Shown here piece after piece: positions 16,727-25,595 of a stretch of DNA of 64,000 nucleotides. Every line of letters starts with the position of its first letter. Positions within the stretch are counted from its first letter, which is position 1. The stretch lies in NCBI GenBank assembly GCA_020845895.1, contig JADLEX010000036.1:27617-91616 (forward strand), in the 5' to 3' direction. The DNA comes from Deltaproteobacteria bacterium (lineage in GTDB: Bacteria; Lernaellota; Lernaellaia; JACKCT01). The notes beneath the pieces were generated by a model, which ran no database searches, was not told the origin of the DNA, and saw only the letters and a program-made list of their open reading frames with translations. Position numbers and translations under genes: made by a program.

Positions 16727-18277
16727 TCAGTAAGCTTTGACCGTAATGCCCAGATTGATGGTGCCGTTCCGCTGCAGAAGATCGATCAGAGCACCCATGG
16801 TCGGATCGAACTGTAAATTGCAGAAAGGTCGATGATTCGCATTGGCGTCGGTCGTATCGAAAAGGACTTCCATCAGCGGTTTCGCTCCACGGCCAATGCG
16901 CACCACCCCGACATATAGGCTCATGGGCGGCACGCGTTCGGCCAGTTCCAAACGGACCCGCCCCAACGTCGGCGACGTGGGACCGAATGGGATTTCCAGG
17001 TCGGCACCGACGTAGTCGCCGACCTTCGCGAACCGGGTGCATACGGTCAAACCGCCTTTGGGGTCGGTCAACAAGCCACGACGAACCGCCCCCGCGTACG
17101 CTTTGAGCAGGTCTCTTGCGAGGTCTCGGGAGTTCTTGAGAAAGTAACTCAATCTCGTTCGAAGATTTTCGTGGACCGCGGCAATCAGATACGACGGAAT
17201 GAGTTCCGGATACCTGGATGTTGGATCCGCGGGAAGCGACATCCGATGAAGCGGCGACGGTGCCGACGCCTTGAGGCGCACGAACCTTCCCGATGGGTCC
17301 GTGCGAATCTCGAACCGCACACTTGGCCCCAGATTGTCGTCGTGGAGATAGAGATGGCGAATGCCGCTGTCCTGCAGATTCACGGAACCGGCGGTCGGCA
17401 CCGGCGGCGAACACTCCCGGAATCCCACGGCGCAAACCGCGTGATATTTATCGGAGGAATTCCCCACGCGACCGCCGATCAGGACAGGATAACCGGAGCG
17501 AATCAGTGTCGCCACACAGGCGGAGAATTTGTCGCGGGTGAATCCGCGAAGATTGCCACGTTGATAGTCCCCCGCCACAATCTCGGGCTCCAGCCCGGAC
17601 TCCTTGATCGCCTCTCCAGCCTGTTCGACCGTCAGCCCGTCCGACGGAAACACGCGCGACCCGAGCGACGCCGTGCGATGCGCGTAACGTGTGATGTCTG
17701 CCGTGGTCGGAATCGCGTGATGCGCGTCGAACGCTGAGGAATGGAGCATCGACCAAAGCGCGACCGTGGCGCATGCACTGACGCCGGTGTCCTGTTGCTG
17801 CCACGCGATCCCCTTCACACCGAGAGTCAATCCCGCGACGAGACATTCGTAGACTCTCGACGGCTTGGTGACTCGCGGAGTCGTGAGCGCGGCGGGATCG
17901 GGATACCAGGACAGCACGGTCCGGCCCAGCGGCGCAGTGGGAATGGGTCTGAGGACGACGAACCCGCGATAATGCTCCCGCATTCGTCCGAGCGCGTCCG
18001 CATCTCCACCGAGCGCCGCTTCCATTTCCTTTCGGTCGACAATGTAGCTGAAAAAACGGCACCGTCGGCAGCGATTGATGTATCCATGCGAGCTCACACC
18101 ATAAAACGAGGAAAATTCCGAAAGATAATCCCGGTCAAAGTAATTCGGCTCCTCCAGAACGGATTGGACGTTGAGATCGGCCAGATAGTGGCGTAGATAG
18201 ACGGGCTGCTTTCCGCTGCCCAATGCGACTAGCGGATCGTTCGTGGAGTTGAATCGATGAAAGCCTAACGGCCCCAA
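16727..18277 (-). CDS. Predicted C39/papain-like cysteine peptidase-fold protein
   Basis: The product, 516 residues from the furthest start, matches no family I can name. Residues 158-172 (IAWQQQDTGVSACAT) look like a C39/papain-type active site, with a Gln before the nucleophile Cys169. His279 (DKYHAVCAVGF) and Asp313 (YLHDDNLG) are suitably spaced to complete the triad. A CRRC pair is at 70-73. There is no signal peptide. The furthest start is TTG and overlaps the small upstream gene by 13 bases, so the true start is uncertain. Base composition looks lower in GC than the neighbours, suggesting transfer. Its role (defence, processing or regulation) is unknown. Confidence 0.6.
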   Translation of the reverse strand: MGPLGFHRFNSTNDPLVALGSGKQPVYLRHYLADLNVQSVLEEPNYFDRDYLSEFSSFYGVSSHGYINRCRRCRFFSYIVDRKEMEAALGGDADALGRMREHYRGFVVLRPIPTAPLGRTVLSWYPDPAALTTPRVTKPSRVYECLVAGLTLGVKGIAWQQQDTGVSACATVALWSMLHSSAFDAHHAIPTTADITRYAHRTASLGSRVFPSDGLTVEQAGEAIKESGLEPEIVAGDYQRGNLRGFTRDKFSACVATLIRSGYPVLIGGRVGNSSDKYHAVCAVGFRECSPPVPTAGSVNLQDSGIRHLYLHDDNLGPSVRFEIRTDPSGRFVRLKASAPSPLHRMSLPADPTSRYPELIPSYLIAAVHENLRTRLSYFLKNSRDLARDLLKAYAGAVRRGLLTDPKGGLTVCTRFAKVGDYVGADLEIPFGPTSPTLGRVRLELAERVPPMSLYVGVVRIGRGAKPLMEVLFDTTDANANHRPFCNLQFDPTMGALIDLLQRNGTINLGITVKAY

Positions 18278-18549
18278 CGCCGCTTGCCCGCATCTGGGCT
18301 CTGGGTTGGCAGTTTCAGAATGTCCGATGTGACCGGAGTCAGGAATGATCGCGAAACCGCGTCTTCCTTGACGGGCCGTAAGTCCGCGAGAAACCGCTGA
18401 ACCCTAGGATCGGAATCGCGAATCTCGGGAGCCGGCTCGAAGCGACACTGCGACAGCGGCATCGTCCACAGCGAATACTCTGAATTCGATGTGGCAGCCC
18501 GGACTTTCTTCCTTTTTCGCGTCGATTTTGTCGCCAACTTGCCTCCCAT
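18265..18549 (-). CDS. Small basic hypothetical protein
   Basis: The 94-residue product begins with a Lys/Arg-rich stretch (KSTRKRKKVR) and shows no recognised domain. Its 3' end overlaps the first codons of the cysteine-peptidase-like gene by 13 bases, which implies co-translation. The ATG at 18549 is preferred over a TTG further upstream, but only a weak GGAT precedes it. It may be a partner or regulator of the downstream protein. The gene call is supported mainly by the coupling. Confidence 0.45.
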   Translation of the reverse strand: MGGKLATKSTRKRKKVRAATSNSEYSLWTMPLSQCRFEPAPEIRDSDPRVQRFLADLRPVKEDAVSRSFLTPVTSDILKLPTQSPDAGKRRWGR

Positions 18550-18630
18550 CGCGATCCAAATATAGGGATCGGAAGAAACCCTGTCAAATCCAACCGCCAA
18601 CAGACCTCACGGTGAGCGATTTACGCATCC

Positions 18631-19518
18631 TCACGGTCGATTTTCGTACACCCACGCGCGGATGTCCTCGACGTAGCCGAGGATGAGGAAGGCGTCGTAC
18701 TCGTACACGGTATTCCAGCGGATGTTTTCCGTGCGAAGAGGCGAGAGGTATCCTGTGGATGACGCCGTCGGGTCGCCGCTGCCGGGCGTGCCGTGGAACC
18801 CACCGACGAACTGCTCGGCGTCGGGGTTGTATACGCCGAGGCCCCAGCCGTTGTCCTGCACCAACGCGGCCCACTTTTCGGTCGCGCCGAAGTAGGCCCA
18901 CGGTGGTCCGGAATTCGCGATCTCCTCGACCGGCCCGCCGCTAAACGGCGCGTTCCCGTTGTACGAGAAGAGCCGATGGAAGCGATCCGTGGTGTAAACG
19001 GCCGGCAGTTCCTGATGGCGCGCGCCGTAGTCGGTGTGATCGGCGCGGTTGTTGGTCAGCTTGTAGTGCACCCGGGCCGCATTGCCGTCGAGTTCGATCC
19101 ATTGCTCGAATACGCATTCGCAGGGCACGTTGTCGAGCGCCCATTGCAGCGGGATGGACTTCACGTAGATCGTCGTGCCGTCGTTGAACTTTTCGAGGAC
19201 TTCCGACCTGTTGCCGTAGCAGTCGCCCGCGCCGATCGGGTTCCACGGCCAGTCGGGCCAACCCGGGTGCGGATCGCCGTATGGCTGCGGCCCGGAGTAG
19301 TAAGACGGCTGAATTTCCCGGCCCTGGTCCGCGGAGTTGACGAGATTGATGTCATGATTTCGGTAATCGGCAAGGTAGGTGATCGCGCCGCCCATGTTCA
19401 GGTCGACGCCGATCTTGATGACGCCGTTGTCGATGTAGCTCATCTTCTTCGGCTCGGGACAGCCCACGAGCAGAAGCGCGAAAACGACAAAGGCCGCGAA
19501 TAACGCTCGACGTGTCAT
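18631..19518 (-). CDS. Lipoprotein of unknown function
   Basis: The 295-residue product has a lipoprotein signal ending ALLLVGC (Cys20). The mature part is rich in Gly, Tyr and Trp (for example REIQPSYYSG, GWPDWPWNP) and looks like a beta-sandwich with sugar-interacting aromatics, loosely like galactose mutarotase-type domains. I do not recognise the family. A much longer open frame runs through this gene on the same strand, but codons upstream of 19518 do not resemble protein. It is monocistronic, upstream of the small basic protein gene. Confidence 0.7.
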   Translation of the reverse strand: MTRRALFAAFVVFALLLVGCPEPKKMSYIDNGVIKIGVDLNMGGAITYLADYRNHDINLVNSADQGREIQPSYYSGPQPYGDPHPGWPDWPWNPIGAGDCYGNRSEVLEKFNDGTTIYVKSIPLQWALDNVPCECVFEQWIELDGNAARVHYKLTNNRADHTDYGARHQELPAVYTTDRFHRLFSYNGNAPFSGGPVEEIANSGPPWAYFGATEKWAALVQDNGWGLGVYNPDAEQFVGGFHGTPGSGDPTASSTGYLSPLRTENIRWNTVYEYDAFLILGYVEDIRAWVYENRP

Positions 19519-19589
19519 GACCCTGATCTCCACCGATAAAAAACCTGTACGCCTGTCCCGCGCGGAAATCAAATCAACTCCTCGAGGCG

Positions 19590-20813
19590 TCACAATTCGA
19601 CGAATGGAACGGCCGTGATGTCCGGCGCGAGCGGCAGGCGTACGGAACCCGGGTACACGACGAACCCCGGCGCGGCGCGGTCTTTCAGGTCGGAGTGAAA
19701 CGAACGGATTCCCGCCGCCATTTCGGGTCGCGGCGTGGACGAGAGCTTGACCTCGATGGGGACGAGCCGCCCCGCCGACTCGACCAGAAAATCCACCTCC
19801 GCGCCCGCGGATGTTCGCCAAAAGTGGATCCGTCCGTCCATTCCGCGATGCACGAGACTTTTCATGATCTCCAGAAAAACCGCCGTCTCGAATATCGCGC
19901 CGCCCATCGGTCCTTCGGCCGCGTGCCGGATGTCGCGAAGCCCGACCAGCCAGCACAATGTTCCGACGTCGGCGAAATAGACCTTCGGCGTTTTCACCAG
20001 CCGCTTGTTGATGTTGGCGAACCAGGGACGCACGACGAACACCTGGGACGACGTTTCCAAAACCGACAGCCATGCCTTGGCCGTGTTGACGGCCACGCCA
20101 ATGTCGCGCGCGATGTCCGCGATGTTCAGAAGGCTTCCGCTTCGCGCGGCCAGCGAGCGCAGAAAATTCTGAAACAGGCCGAGGTCGCCGACCTGTCGCA
20201 GCCCACGCACGTCGCGCTCGAGATAGGTCTGCACATAACCCGCGTGCCACAGGGCGGCATCCCGTTTCGGGTCGGTGACGAGTTCCGGGTAGCCGCCGCG
20301 TAAAAATCCGTTCCAGAGAGTCCGACTGGAAACGGCGGGGCGCTCCGTCGCCGGTCGGCGCGTTTCCCACGGCGGCGGCGCATCGGAAAACCCCACGGCC
20401 TCTTTGCGGGAAAAGGGCAACAGACGAAGGATCGCGGCGCGGCCGGCCAGCGATTCGGTCACCCGTTCCATCAGCAGAAGGTTTTGCGAACCGGTCAGAA
20501 GATATTGCCCCCGCCGGTCGCGCTTCGCGTCGATTCTCTCCTTGATGTAGGGGAGCAGTCCCGGCGCGTACTGCACCTCGTCGAAAATCACCGGCGCCGG
20601 ATGCATCTCCAGAAAGCCGCGCGGATCGACCGAGGCCGAAGCCCTCACGTCCGGCGGTTCGAGCGAGACGTACTCGTGGCTTTGCGCGAACAGATGCCGC
20701 AAAAGCGTGGTTTTGCCCGACTGCCGCGGCCCCGTGAGAACCACGGCGGGAAATTCCCGGGCGGCTTTTTTCACGAGACCTTCGATCGCGCGCGGGCGGT
20801 ATCGTCGGGTCAT
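19590..20813 (-). CDS. AAA ATPase with DUF4143 domain
   Basis: The 407-residue protein has an N-terminal P-loop (GPRQSGKTT, residues 28-36), a Walker B-like segment (VIFDEVQ) and an LLTGSQ motif. A C-terminal DUF4143 domain has the typical endings VDFLVE and PIEVKLSS, resembling nuclease-like folds. Such proteins are widespread, often horizontally transferred, and of unclear function. The gene stands alone. Two overlapping palindromes at 20838-20860, directly upstream of the start, may be a regulator site. Confidence 0.87.
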   Translation of the reverse strand: MTRRYRPRAIEGLVKKAAREFPAVVLTGPRQSGKTTLLRHLFAQSHEYVSLEPPDVRASASVDPRGFLEMHPAPVIFDEVQYAPGLLPYIKERIDAKRDRRGQYLLTGSQNLLLMERVTESLAGRAAILRLLPFSRKEAVGFSDAPPPWETRRPATERPAVSSRTLWNGFLRGGYPELVTDPKRDAALWHAGYVQTYLERDVRGLRQVGDLGLFQNFLRSLAARSGSLLNIADIARDIGVAVNTAKAWLSVLETSSQVFVVRPWFANINKRLVKTPKVYFADVGTLCWLVGLRDIRHAAEGPMGGAIFETAVFLEIMKSLVHRGMDGRIHFWRTSAGAEVDFLVESAGRLVPIEVKLSSTPRPEMAAGIRSFHSDLKDRAAPGFVVYPGSVRLPLAPDITAVPFVEL

Positions 20814-20837
20814 GGCGCAACCTCCGATGTGTAATTA

Positions 20838-20860
20838 TGCATTTGAAATGCAAATTTGCA
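20838..20860. promoter_or_regulatory. Overlapping palindromes upstream of the DUF4143 ATPase gene
   Basis: TGCATTT-G-AAATGCA (20838-20852) and TGCAAATTTGCA (20849-20860) are both perfect palindromes sharing four bases. They sit 25 to 47 bases before the ATG at 20813, in an AT-rich pocket of a GC-rich region. The position suits an operator or promoter-proximal site. No regulator gene is adjacent. Confidence 0.5.
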
Positions 20861-20977
20861 AGTGATCGATACGCCGTCCGCGACCCGAAATATCGGCCGA
20901 TCCCCCCGCCCGCGATCCACTCGTCGCTCGTCGTCGCTCCTTGAATCCCGCGGGGGCGCGATGCACAATCCCGCCCG

Positions 20978-21619
20978 ATGAATCCCGAGCCCCGCCATAC
21001 GCGCGCGGCGCGCCGGCTTGGCGCCGCCCTGGTGATCGCGCTGTGCGCGGCGACCCCGGTCCTCGCGACGGAACGGGCGCGGATCGAGGTCGCGGCGTGC
21101 GTGGTGGAGGACGGCGCGTATCGCCTGAGCTTTCGGCTTTCCGACGTTTTCACGCCCGAAATGACGCAGGCGATTGACGCTGGAGTGCCGACCACGTTCA
21201 CGTTCGCGGTCCGCATCCTGCGGGACGTGCCGGGCTGGACGGATGAGCGCGTCGCCGAGTTCGCCGTGCGCCGCACGCTGCATTACGACAGCCTGCGTCA
21301 GATTTACACGGTGCTTCTTGGCGAATCGGGGACGACGTTGACCTTCAAGGCCGCGCACGAAGCTCGCGAGCGCATGCTCGTGTTCGATGCGCTGCCGATC
21401 GCAACGGTCGGCGCGCTGCCCGCGTCGGGCCCGCTTTACGCGAACGTTCGCGCCGAGATGGAGCGAATTTCGCTGCCCGATTTCCCCTTTGATCTCTCGT
21501 ACGTCTTCTTCTTCGCGCCGATCTTCGAGTTCAAGACCGCGTGGACGCGCGTGGATCTGCCTGTTGCGCCCGCGCCCGCCGCGCCGCCGGCGACGACGCC
21601 GGTCCCGGAGGCGAAGTGA
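20978..21619 (+). CDS. DUF4390 domain protein
   Basis: The 213-residue product has an N-terminal signal-like segment (RRLGAALVIALCAATPVLA) and a beta-rich DUF4390 domain (RLSDVFTPEM, DFPFDLSYVFFFAPIFEFKTAW). Members of this family are typically found directly upstream of NtrY-type histidine kinases in deltaproteobacteria, as here. It is probably exported and could be the periplasmic partner of the kinase sensor. The end overlaps the kinase start by four bases (GTGA), so the two are coupled. No ribosome site of note precedes the ATG. Confidence 0.8.
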   Translation: MNPEPRHTRAARRLGAALVIALCAATPVLATERARIEVAACVVEDGAYRLSFRLSDVFTPEMTQAIDAGVPTTFTFAVRILRDVPGWTDERVAEFAVRRTLHYDSLRQIYTVLLGESGTTLTFKAAHEARERMLVFDALPIATVGALPASGPLYANVRAEMERISLPDFPFDLSYVFFFAPIFEFKTAWTRVDLPVAPAPAAPPATTPVPEAK

Positions 21620-24012
21620 AGACGCCTCGTGACCCCAACGTCTCGTCCGACTCCAACGTCTCGTCCGACCCTAACGGGCCGCGCGATCCCAACGCGTCGC
21701 CCGATCCCCGCGAGAGCGCGCGCCGCGTGAAGGCGGAGATGTGGTGGGTGGGCGCGCTCGCGGTGCTGATCGCGGGACTCTTCGCGCTCGAAAAATGGGC
21801 GCTGCCGTTGCCGTCGGTCTACAACTTCTCGAACAACGTCGTCTTCTTCGCTCTCATCAACCTCAACGTCATCCTCATCTGCGTGATGCTTTTTCTCGTG
21901 CTGCGCAACGTGGCGAAGCTGCTGTTCGAGCGCCGCGCGGGCATCCTCGGCTCGCGGCTGCGCACCAAGCTGATCGTCGCGTTCACGGGCTTCGCGCTGC
22001 TGCCGACGGTGATGATGTTTTTCGTCGCGGCGAGTTTCGTCACCCGCTCCATCAACAACTGGTTTTCGGTGCAGATCGAAATGAGCCTGCGCGAGACCCT
22101 CGAGGTCGCGCAGACTTATTACTCCACCTACAAGACCTCATCGAAGTTCTTCGCCAAACATGTCGCCCGCGAGATCCGGGAGGGCGAGCACCTCGTCGCC
22201 TCCGCTCCGTCGGAAGGGACGAAGCCTGCCGAGTCCGCCGCCGCCGCGCCGCCGCGCGACATCTTCGTCGCGGAGGAACTCGCGAGCTGGCTGGCCGCGA
22301 AAAAGACCGAATACAACGTGGACGGCATCGAGGTGTACCGGGCGGGCGACGATCGCCCGATCGCCACCACCGCCCCCGACGAGCCGTGGAACGAACTGCG
22401 CCGCCCGCCGTCGGGCGTCGAGGAGTTCATGCTCAAGGCGCTCGCGGGCGAGACGAACGCCGACATCTTCCAGACCGAGCAGGGAGAGACGGTGCGCGGC
22501 GTGACCCCGATTTTCGGCGACGGGCGCTCCGTGGGCGCGGTCGTCGTCACCTACAAGGTACCCACCCGCGTCCTGAAAAAGATGACCGCGATCCGCAAGA
22601 CCTACGAGGACTACCGCCGCCTCGTGCTGCTCAAAGGCCCGGTCATGAGCAGCTACTTCGTGTTTTTCGCCCTTATCACCCTATTCATTTTTTTCGCGGC
22701 GACGTGGTTCGGATTTTTTCTGGCGCGGGGTATCGCGGTGCCGATCTCGCGGCTCGCCGAGGCTACCGAGCACGTCGCCGCCGGCGACCTGGACGTGCGC
22801 ATCGAGCCCGCGGGCAACGACGAGATGAACCGGCTCATCGCGTCGTTCAACCGCATGATCGGCGACCTGAAACAGTCGCGCGAGATCGCCGCCGCCGCCA
22901 ACGAAGAGCTGCGCGCCGCGAACCTCGAGGCCGATCGCCGCCGCCAGTACATCGAGACCGTGCTCTCGAACATCTCCGCCGGCGTCCTGAGCTTCGGCGT
23001 GGATGGCCGCATCGCCACGATCAACACCCGCGCCCGCGAGATCCTGGGCCTCGCCGGCAATGCCGTGGGCCGGTTCTACGACGACGCCTTCGGCGAGTTG
23101 CTCGGCCGCGTGCAGATCGAGGACCTGCGCGGCAGCGTACGCGAACAGATCGCGGGCCGGGCCGGAAGCCACGTCGAGCGCGAGGTCGAAATCCAGATCG
23201 GCGACGAACAGCGCACGCTCATCGTGCGTCTGTCGGTAGTGCGTTCCACGCACACCGGCGAGGCGCTGTCGGTGGTGATGGTGCTCGACGATTTGTCCGA
23301 ACTGATCCGCGCCAAGCGCGTGGCTGAGTGGCGCGAAATCGCGCGGCGCATCGCCCACGAGATCAAGAACCCGCTCACACCCATCCAACTCGCCGCCCAG
23401 CGCCTGCGAAAACGCTACGCGTCGCGCTTCGACGAGGAAACCGACAAGGCGTTTTTCGATTCGACGGCGATGATCATCCGCCAGGTCGCCGAGATGAAGC
23501 GCCTCGTCCGTGAGTTTTCCGACTTCGCGCGGCTCGCCGAGGTGCTCCCGCAACCACATCAGCTCAATGACATCATCGCTGAGACGCTCGTGATGTATTC
23601 CGAGGCGCACCCCGAGATTCGGTTCGAGTTCGCGCCCGCGCCCGACGTGCCGATGCTGCTGGTCGATCGCTCGCAGATCCAGCGCGTCTTCATCAACCTC
23701 TTCGACAACGCCATCGACCCGTCGGTCGGCGCGGGGTGCGTCGAGATCACCACGCGCCTGGACACCGAGACCGAGGAGGTGTTCGTCTTCGTGGACGACA
23801 ACGGCGCCGGGCTGCCCGCCGCGTACCGGCAACGCTTGTTCGAGCCGTACTTTTCGACGAAAAAGATGGGAACCGGACTGGGGCTCGCCATCGTGCACCG
23901 CATCATGACCGACCACGACGCGCGCATCGAACTGCGCGACCGCGACGGGCGCGGCACCCGCGTGGTGCTGGCGTTTCCCCTGTCGCTCGCCGTCTCGGCG
24001 CAGGGAGCCTGA
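21616..24012 (+). CDS. ntrY: NtrY-like sensor histidine kinase
   Basis: This 798-residue membrane kinase has three transmembrane helices near the N-terminus (about residues 42-62, 70-92, 113-135). A periplasmic sensor region and a further helix at about 345-367 follow, then a HAMP domain, a PAS domain, HisKA with phospho-acceptor His581 (IAHEIKNPLTPIQ) and HATPase (DNGAGLP, TGLGLAIV). The architecture matches NtrY. It would sense an envelope or metabolic signal and phosphorylate the NtrX-like regulator encoded three bases downstream. GTG at 21616 with GGAGG just upstream is the start; a longer open frame upstream lies inside the DUF4390 gene. The Asp/Ser/Pro-rich N-terminus before the first helix is unusual. 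Confidence 0.93.
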   Translation: MKTPRDPNVSSDSNVSSDPNGPRDPNASPDPRESARRVKAEMWWVGALAVLIAGLFALEKWALPLPSVYNFSNNVVFFALINLNVILICVMLFLVLRNVAKLLFERRAGILGSRLRTKLIVAFTGFALLPTVMMFFVAASFVTRSINNWFSVQIEMSLRETLEVAQTYYSTYKTSSKFFAKHVAREIREGEHLVASAPSEGTKPAESAAAAPPRDIFVAEELASWLAAKKTEYNVDGIEVYRAGDDRPIATTAPDEPWNELRRPPSGVEEFMLKALAGETNADIFQTEQGETVRGVTPIFGDGRSVGAVVVTYKVPTRVLKKMTAIRKTYEDYRRLVLLKGPVMSSYFVFFALITLFIFFAATWFGFFLARGIAVPISRLAEATEHVAAGDLDVRIEPAGNDEMNRLIASFNRMIGDLKQSREIAAAANEELRAANLEADRRRQYIETVLSNISAGVLSFGVDGRIATINTRAREILGLAGNAVGRFYDDAFGELLGRVQIEDLRGSVREQIAGRAGSHVEREVEIQIGDEQRTLIVRLSVVRSTHTGEALSVVMVLDDLSELIRAKRVAEWREIARRIAHEIKNPLTPIQLAAQRLRKRYASRFDEETDKAFFDSTAMIIRQVAEMKRLVREFSDFARLAEVLPQPHQLNDIIAETLVMYSEAHPEIRFEFAPAPDVPMLLVDRSQIQRVFINLFDNAIDPSVGAGCVEITTRLDTETEEVFVFVDDNGAGLPAAYRQRLFEPYFSTKKMGTGLGLAIVHRIMTDHDARIELRDRDGRGTRVVLAFPLSLAVSAQGA

Positions 24013-24015
24013 CGC

Positions 24016-25386
24016 GTGCGCGGACACATCCTCGTGGTGGACGACGAACCGGGCATCCGCGAAACGCTTGCGGGCATTTTCGAGGACGAGGGTTACCGCG
24101 TCAGCCTGGCCGACAGCGCCCGCGCGGCGCTGCGCATCGTCGAGGACGTTCACCCCGATCTCGTGCTGCTCGACATCTGGATGCCCGGCATGGACGGCCT
24201 CGAAGCCCTGCCGCGAATCAAGGAGCTTCGCCCCGACCTTCCCGTCATCATGATCAGCGGCCACGGCACGGTGGAGACGGCGGTCAAGGCGATCCGCATG
24301 GGAGCTTACGACTTCATCGAGAAGCCGCTCTCCCTCGATCAGGTGCTCATCACCGCTCAGCATGTGCTCGACCTTCAGCGCCTGCGCGTCGAGAACGAGC
24401 TTTTGCGCAATGCCATCGAGCGACGTTACGAGATCGTCGGCGAGAGCGCGCCGATGCAGCTTCTCAAGGAACAGGTCCGCCTTGCCGCGCCCACCGAGAG
24501 CCGCGTGCTCATCACCGGCGAAAACGGCACCGGCAAGGAACTCGTCGCGCGCCAGATCCACATGCTCTCGCCCCGGCGCGACAAGCCCTTCATCGAGGTC
24601 AACTGCGCGGCGATCCCCGAGGACCTGATCGAGTCCGAACTCTTCGGCCACGAAAAGGGCGCGTTCACCGGCGCGGCGGGGCGCAAGAAGGGCAAGTTCG
24701 ACGTTGCCGACGGCGGAACGATCTTTCTCGACGAGATCGCCGACATGAGCCTGCGCACGCAGGCCAAGGTACTGCGCATTTTGCAGGAGCAAAAATTCGA
24801 GCGCGTGGGCGGCACCGAGTCGGTGTCGGTGGACGTGCGCGTGATCGCCGCGACCAACAAGGATCTCGAGGCGATGATCCGCGACGGGCGCTTCCGCGAG
24901 GACCTCTATTTCCGACTCAACGTGCTGCCGCTGCACGTGCCGCCGCTGCGCGAACGCCAGGGCGACATCCCGCCGCTCATCGAGTTTTTCCTCGACCAGT
25001 ACGCCGTCACGTCGGGCATGGCGCGCAAATCGATCGACCCCGACGCCGTCGCGCTCATGTGCCGCTACCCGTGGCCGGGCAATGTGCGCGAACTCAAGAA
25101 CATCGTCGAGCGCCTGATGATCATGACCGCGGGCAACGTGGTGCGTCCCGAGAACGTGCGCTTGACGCTCAAGCTCGACCGGAACGCGGACGAACCCGAC
25201 GCCGAGGACATCCTGATGCGCGACTCGTGGAAGGAGGCGAAGGCCGACTTCGAGCGCGCGTTCCTGCTCAAAAAACTTCAGGAGTTCGACGGCAACATCA
25301 GCAAGACCGCCGAGGCGATCGGCGTCGAACGCACGCACCTGCACCGACGCATCAAGGCGCTGGGAATCGATTTCGACGACGTGTGA
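24016..25386 (+). CDS. ntrX: NtrX-like sigma-54-dependent response regulator
   Basis: This 456-residue regulator has a receiver domain with phospho-acceptor Asp53 (LLDIWMPG). The AAA+ domain has Walker A GENGTGKE (168-175) and the sigma-54 contact loop GAFTGA (215-220). A Fis-type C-terminal helix-turn-helix follows (NISKTAEAIGVERTHLHRRI). It would activate sigma-54 promoters on phosphorylation by the kinase encoded just upstream. It begins with GTG at 24016, three bases after the kinase stop. NtrYX systems are linked to nitrogen, redox or envelope control, but the target genes are not identifiable here. Confidence 0.94.
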   Translation: MRGHILVVDDEPGIRETLAGIFEDEGYRVSLADSARAALRIVEDVHPDLVLLDIWMPGMDGLEALPRIKELRPDLPVIMISGHGTVETAVKAIRMGAYDFIEKPLSLDQVLITAQHVLDLQRLRVENELLRNAIERRYEIVGESAPMQLLKEQVRLAAPTESRVLITGENGTGKELVARQIHMLSPRRDKPFIEVNCAAIPEDLIESELFGHEKGAFTGAAGRKKGKFDVADGGTIFLDEIADMSLRTQAKVLRILQEQKFERVGGTESVSVDVRVIAATNKDLEAMIRDGRFREDLYFRLNVLPLHVPPLRERQGDIPPLIEFFLDQYAVTSGMARKSIDPDAVALMCRYPWPGNVRELKNIVERLMIMTAGNVVRPENVRLTLKLDRNADEPDAEDILMRDSWKEAKADFERAFLLKKLQEFDGNISKTAEAIGVERTHLHRRIKALGIDFDDV

Positions 25387-25595
25387 TAACTTGGCGTAAC
25401 CGCCGGTTTTGCCATTCGCACGCCTTGTCCTTCTCCCGCGATTCGCCTTAATCTCCGCCTGCCGCTCGGCCTTTCCGGCGCGAAACGAGCCCATCCCATG
25501 CGTCGCGCAGTCGCCTTGACCGAAGTCTTCGTTCCCGCGCGAACGCTCGTCCGCTCCCGCAAATCCCGACGGAATTTCGCCCACGGGAGATGGAC

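Noticed and set aside
18631..21276. 881-codon minus-strand open frame
   Set aside because: Only the last 295 codons are protein-like (lipoprotein). The rest is antisense or out of frame through the DUF4143 gene, which has clear motifs.
22681..25584. 967-codon minus-strand open frame opposite the kinase and regulator
   Set aside because: The plus strand encodes NtrY and NtrX with all catalytic motifs; the minus frame has His/Val/Asp-biased composition without domains.
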